Source of the DNA: Gemmatimonadota bacterium
GTDB taxonomy: Bacteria; Gemmatimonadota; Gemmatimonadetes; Gemmatimonadales; Gemmatimonadaceae
Length of the DNA: 64,000 nt
Direction: 5' to 3'
NCBI GenBank assembly: GCA_028287235.1
Contig: JAQBQB010000010.1
Span: 462,351 to 526,350, forward strand
The notes beneath the pieces were generated by a model, which saw only the letters and a list, made by a program, of their open reading frames with translations, was not told the origin of the DNA and made no database searches. Positions 62,042 to 64,000 of the stretch are shown piece by piece (position 1 is the first letter of the stretch; each line of letters opens with the position of its first letter). A program made the position numbers and the translations under genes.

Positions 62042-62506
62042 ATGGCGGAAGTCGCCGAGCTGCTGCAGAAGGTGGCGATCTTCAAGGATCTGGACGGCGA
62101 TGAGCTGGCCCAGGTCGCCGACGTGTGCAAGGAAGAGAAGTTCGTGTCGGGCGAGTACGTCTTCCACGAGGGCGAGCACGGGAACCGGCTCTACCTGATC
62201 GTCGAAGGCGAGGTGCGCATCAGCCGCGACGTGCCGGGAAGCGGCGAGGAGGCGCTCGCCATTCTCAAAGCGGGCGCGCTGTTCGGCGAGATGGCAGTGT
62301 TCGATCGGAGCGAACGTTCGACTCACGCGATCTCCAACGGCGGCACTACGGTGCTGACGATCACACGCGCGGATTTCGAGATGCTGCTCGACTTCAACCG
62401 CGAGCTGGCGCACAAGGTGCTCTGGGCCTGTGTGCGGCTGCTTTCCACACGACTGCGCTCGACCAACGACTCGCTGCGGTCGTTCCTTGCGATGTCGATG
62501 TTCTGA
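62042..62506 (+). CDS. Cyclic nucleotide-binding domain protein without DNA-binding part
   Basis: Protein of 154 aa made of a single cNMP-binding domain: LLQKVAIFKDLDGDELAQVA, GEYVFHEGEHGNRLYLIVEGEVRIS, and the phosphate-binding cassette region FGEMAVFDRSERSTHAISNGGTTV. The consensus Arg of the cassette is present in the DRSERS segment. No helix-turn-helix follows, so it is not a Crp-type regulator; it may be an adaptor or sensor. The ATG at 62042 starts the domain. Confidence 0.85.
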   Translation: MAEVAELLQKVAIFKDLDGDELAQVADVCKEEKFVSGEYVFHEGEHGNRLYLIVEGEVRISRDVPGSGEEALAILKAGALFGEMAVFDRSERSTHAISNGGTTVLTITRADFEMLLDFNRELAHKVLWACVRLLSTRLRSTNDSLRSFLAMSMF

Positions 62507-62529
62507 TACGCATACACAATTAGACTCAA

Positions 62530-64000
62530 ATGCTGACTAAATCCTGTTTGGTATTGGCCGCCGCGGCGTTCGCCGAGTCGTGCGGCGCGCGGACGCAGGT
62601 TGCCACGATGGACCAGCCGACCGTCTCCGGCCCGCCGGCCACCGTGTCGAGCATGCAGCTGCCGCGCGACCTCGACCCGACGATCGGCCTCGTGCGCGAT
62701 CCAGCCATCACCGCGGCCCTTGGCGATATCGACGCGGCGCACATCCGCCACACCGATTCCATGCTCGTGTCGTTCGGCACGCGAAACACGTTCTCCGACA
62801 CGATGTCCACCGCGCGCGGCATCGGCGCCGCGCGGCGATGGATTCACTCGGAGCTCGAGCAGTACAGCCGCGACTGCGGCGGCTGCCTCAAGGTCGAGTA
62901 TTACGGCAAGATCAACGAGTTCCGCCGCGCCATGGGACGCGACACGATCGTGCGCAGCGCGAACGTCGTCGACGTCCTCGCGTGGCTGCCGGGGCGCGAC
63001 ACGACGCACGTCGTCGTCATGAGCGGGCACTACGACTCGTGCGTCTGCAGCGTGCCCGCCGGCGGTGGCTCATTCGACTCGACGTCCAACGCGCCCGGCG
63101 CCGACGACGACGGCTCCGGAACTTCGGCCATCGTTGAATTGGCGCGCGTCTTCTCGAAGCGCTATCCCAAAGGCCTGAGCTCCTCGATCCTCTTCGTGGC
63201 CGTCGGCGCCGAGGAACAGGGGCTCAATGGATCGACGCAGCTCGCGCAGCGGTTGCACGAGCAGGGCTACAAGGTGATCGCCGGCATGACCGACGACATC
63301 GTGGGCAACGTCGTCGCCGAAGACGGCACGACCGACTCCACGACGATGCGCATCTTCGCCGCCGATCCCGACAACTCGCCGAGCCGCGAGCTCGGCCGCT
63401 TCACCTGGGCGCTGAGCCGCACGTATCTGCCGAACTTCGAGGTGCTGCCGGTGTGGCGGCTCGACCGCATCGGCCGCGGCGGCGATCACGAGCCGTACGT
63501 CACGCTCGGTGACGCGGGGCTTCGCTTCACGGAGCGGCTCGAGAACTACAACCGCCAGCATCTTCCGACCGACGACTTCGCGCACGTGAACTTTGGTTAC
63601 GTCGCCAACGTCGCGCGGGTGAACGCGATGACTGTTGCGTCGCTGGCGAGCGCGCCGCCGACTCCGGCGAACTCGCGCGCGGCGCGCCAGGGGAGAGCCG
63701 CGGAGGCCACGGCCGCGCCGTCGTCAGGCGGCCAGGCGTGGACGATGAGCTGGGACGCCTCGCCCGGCGCAACGAGCTATGAAGTGCTGATCCGGCGCAC
63801 GACGTCGCCCAACTGGGAGACCGTCATTCCCGTGGGCAACGTCACGCGCTGCACGTTGCGTCGCCAGCTCGACGACGAGTGGTCGGGAGTACGCGCGGTG
63901 AGCGCGAGCGGCGCACGTTCCATGGCCGCGTCGATGCCGGCGCCGAACGTGCCGCGCGCCCAACGTGCCGCCGGCGCCCCGGCGCCCGCAGCCGCGCCGC
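62530..64000 (+). CDS. M28 family zinc peptidase with fibronectin-like C-terminus, 3' cut by window
   Basis: Open to the right edge: 490 codons visible. The N-terminus resembles a lipoprotein signal (LAAAAFAESCGAR, Cys18). The peptidase domain has SGHYDSCVCSVPAGG near 160, PGADDDGSGTSA, VAVGAEEQGLNGS and LPTDDFAHVNFGY, giving His, Asp, Glu-Glu and a final His as zinc ligands. From about residue 400 a fibronectin type III-like strand pattern (WTMSWDASPGATSYEVLI) follows a Pro/Ala linker. Only 22 bp separate it from the cNMP gene. Confidence 0.88.
   Translation, partial: MLTKSCLVLAAAAFAESCGARTQVATMDQPTVSGPPATVSSMQLPRDLDPTIGLVRDPAITAALGDIDAAHIRHTDSMLVSFGTRNTFSDTMSTARGIGAARRWIHSELEQYSRDCGGCLKVEYYGKINEFRRAMGRDTIVRSANVVDVLAWLPGRDTTHVVVMSGHYDSCVCSVPAGGGSFDSTSNAPGADDDGSGTSAIVELARVFSKRYPKGLSSSILFVAVGAEEQGLNGSTQLAQRLHEQGYKVIAGMTDDIVGNVVAEDGTTDSTTMRIFAADPDNSPSRELGRFTWALSRTYLPNFEVLPVWRLDRIGRGGDHEPYVTLGDAGLRFTERLENYNRQHLPTDDFAHVNFGYVANVARVNAMTVASLASAPPTPANSRAARQGRAAEATAAPSSGGQAWTMSWDASPGATSYEVLIRRTTSPNWETVIPVGNVTRCTLRRQLDDEWSGVRAVSASGARSMAASMPAPNVPRAQRAAGAPAPAAAP

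Overview
The window is about 64 kb of GC-rich DNA from a diderm bacterium. High GC, a SprA/Sov-type giant outer-membrane protein beside lptFG, many lipoproteins with HAQ- or AxC-type signal sequences and pervasive ATGA/GTGA gene overlaps suggest Gemmatimonadota or a close relative. This is inference from gene content; no rRNA gene is present to confirm it. I recognised no tRNA, rRNA, phage, transposase or CRISPR array.

Layout. (1) 1-10428, minus strand: a compact pectin/hexuronate operon, read from uxaC through uxaA, uxaB, a KDPG aldolase, kdgK, a hexuronate transporter, a family 10 pectate lyase and a GH28 polygalacturonase to a GH105 hydrolase that runs off the left end. A ROK-family regulator (10626-11846) is divergent, with inverted repeats between. 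(2) 11.7-15.9 kb: helix-hairpin-helix protein, PadR regulator, S8 lipoprotein protease and an M28 peptidase. (3) 16-27 kb: the 2082-aa SprA-like protein, divergent from lptF-lptG-mlaE-mlaD. (4) 27-33.5 kb: APC permease, a small subunit II-like membrane protein, ctaA, ctaB and an ABC exporter. (5) 33.5-37.6 kb: cupredoxin-like and GH18-like lipoproteins, an M24 peptidase and an unknown protein. (6) 37.6-42.8 kb: DUF92, geranylgeranyl-reductase-like oxidoreductase, flavin reductase, methyltransferase, SRPBCC protein and a FabF-like ketosynthase, probably a small biosynthetic cluster. (7) 43-46.5 kb: aquaporin, DUF1707-like protein, small membrane protein, pyrophosphatase, aldo/keto reductase. 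(8) 46.6-54.2 kb: hemB, hemC, fused cobA-hemD and ccmDCBA, joining tetrapyrrole synthesis to cytochrome c maturation. (9) 54.3-64 kb: ENPP-like phosphodiesterase, acs, VKOR/DsbA thiol oxidation pair, an odd alpha/beta hydrolase, CDP-alcohol phosphatidyltransferase, cNMP-binding protein and a second M28 peptidase cut by the right end.

The most unusual content is repeat DNA. Family A (four copies at about 28.7, 39.7, 42.9 and 57.7 kb) has arms of telomere-like TTTAGGG/CCCTAAA-type repeats in inverted orientation enclosing two GC-rich hairpins and, in two copies, a conserved core. Family B is a palindromic REP-like element (TGTCATCCTGAGCG...AAGGATC) found singly, as an 89-bp tandem array, and inside genes: three in-frame copies extend CtaA by about 245 residues, and others supply the tail or stop of CcmD and HemC. 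Family C is a GCTCGTAGCTC-type inverted repeat near 12.5 and 33.5 kb.

Functionally the window combines plant-polysaccharide use, envelope biogenesis (LPS transport, lipid asymmetry, type IX-like secretion, disulfide formation) and aerobic respiration (haem a, haem b and cytochrome c assembly).
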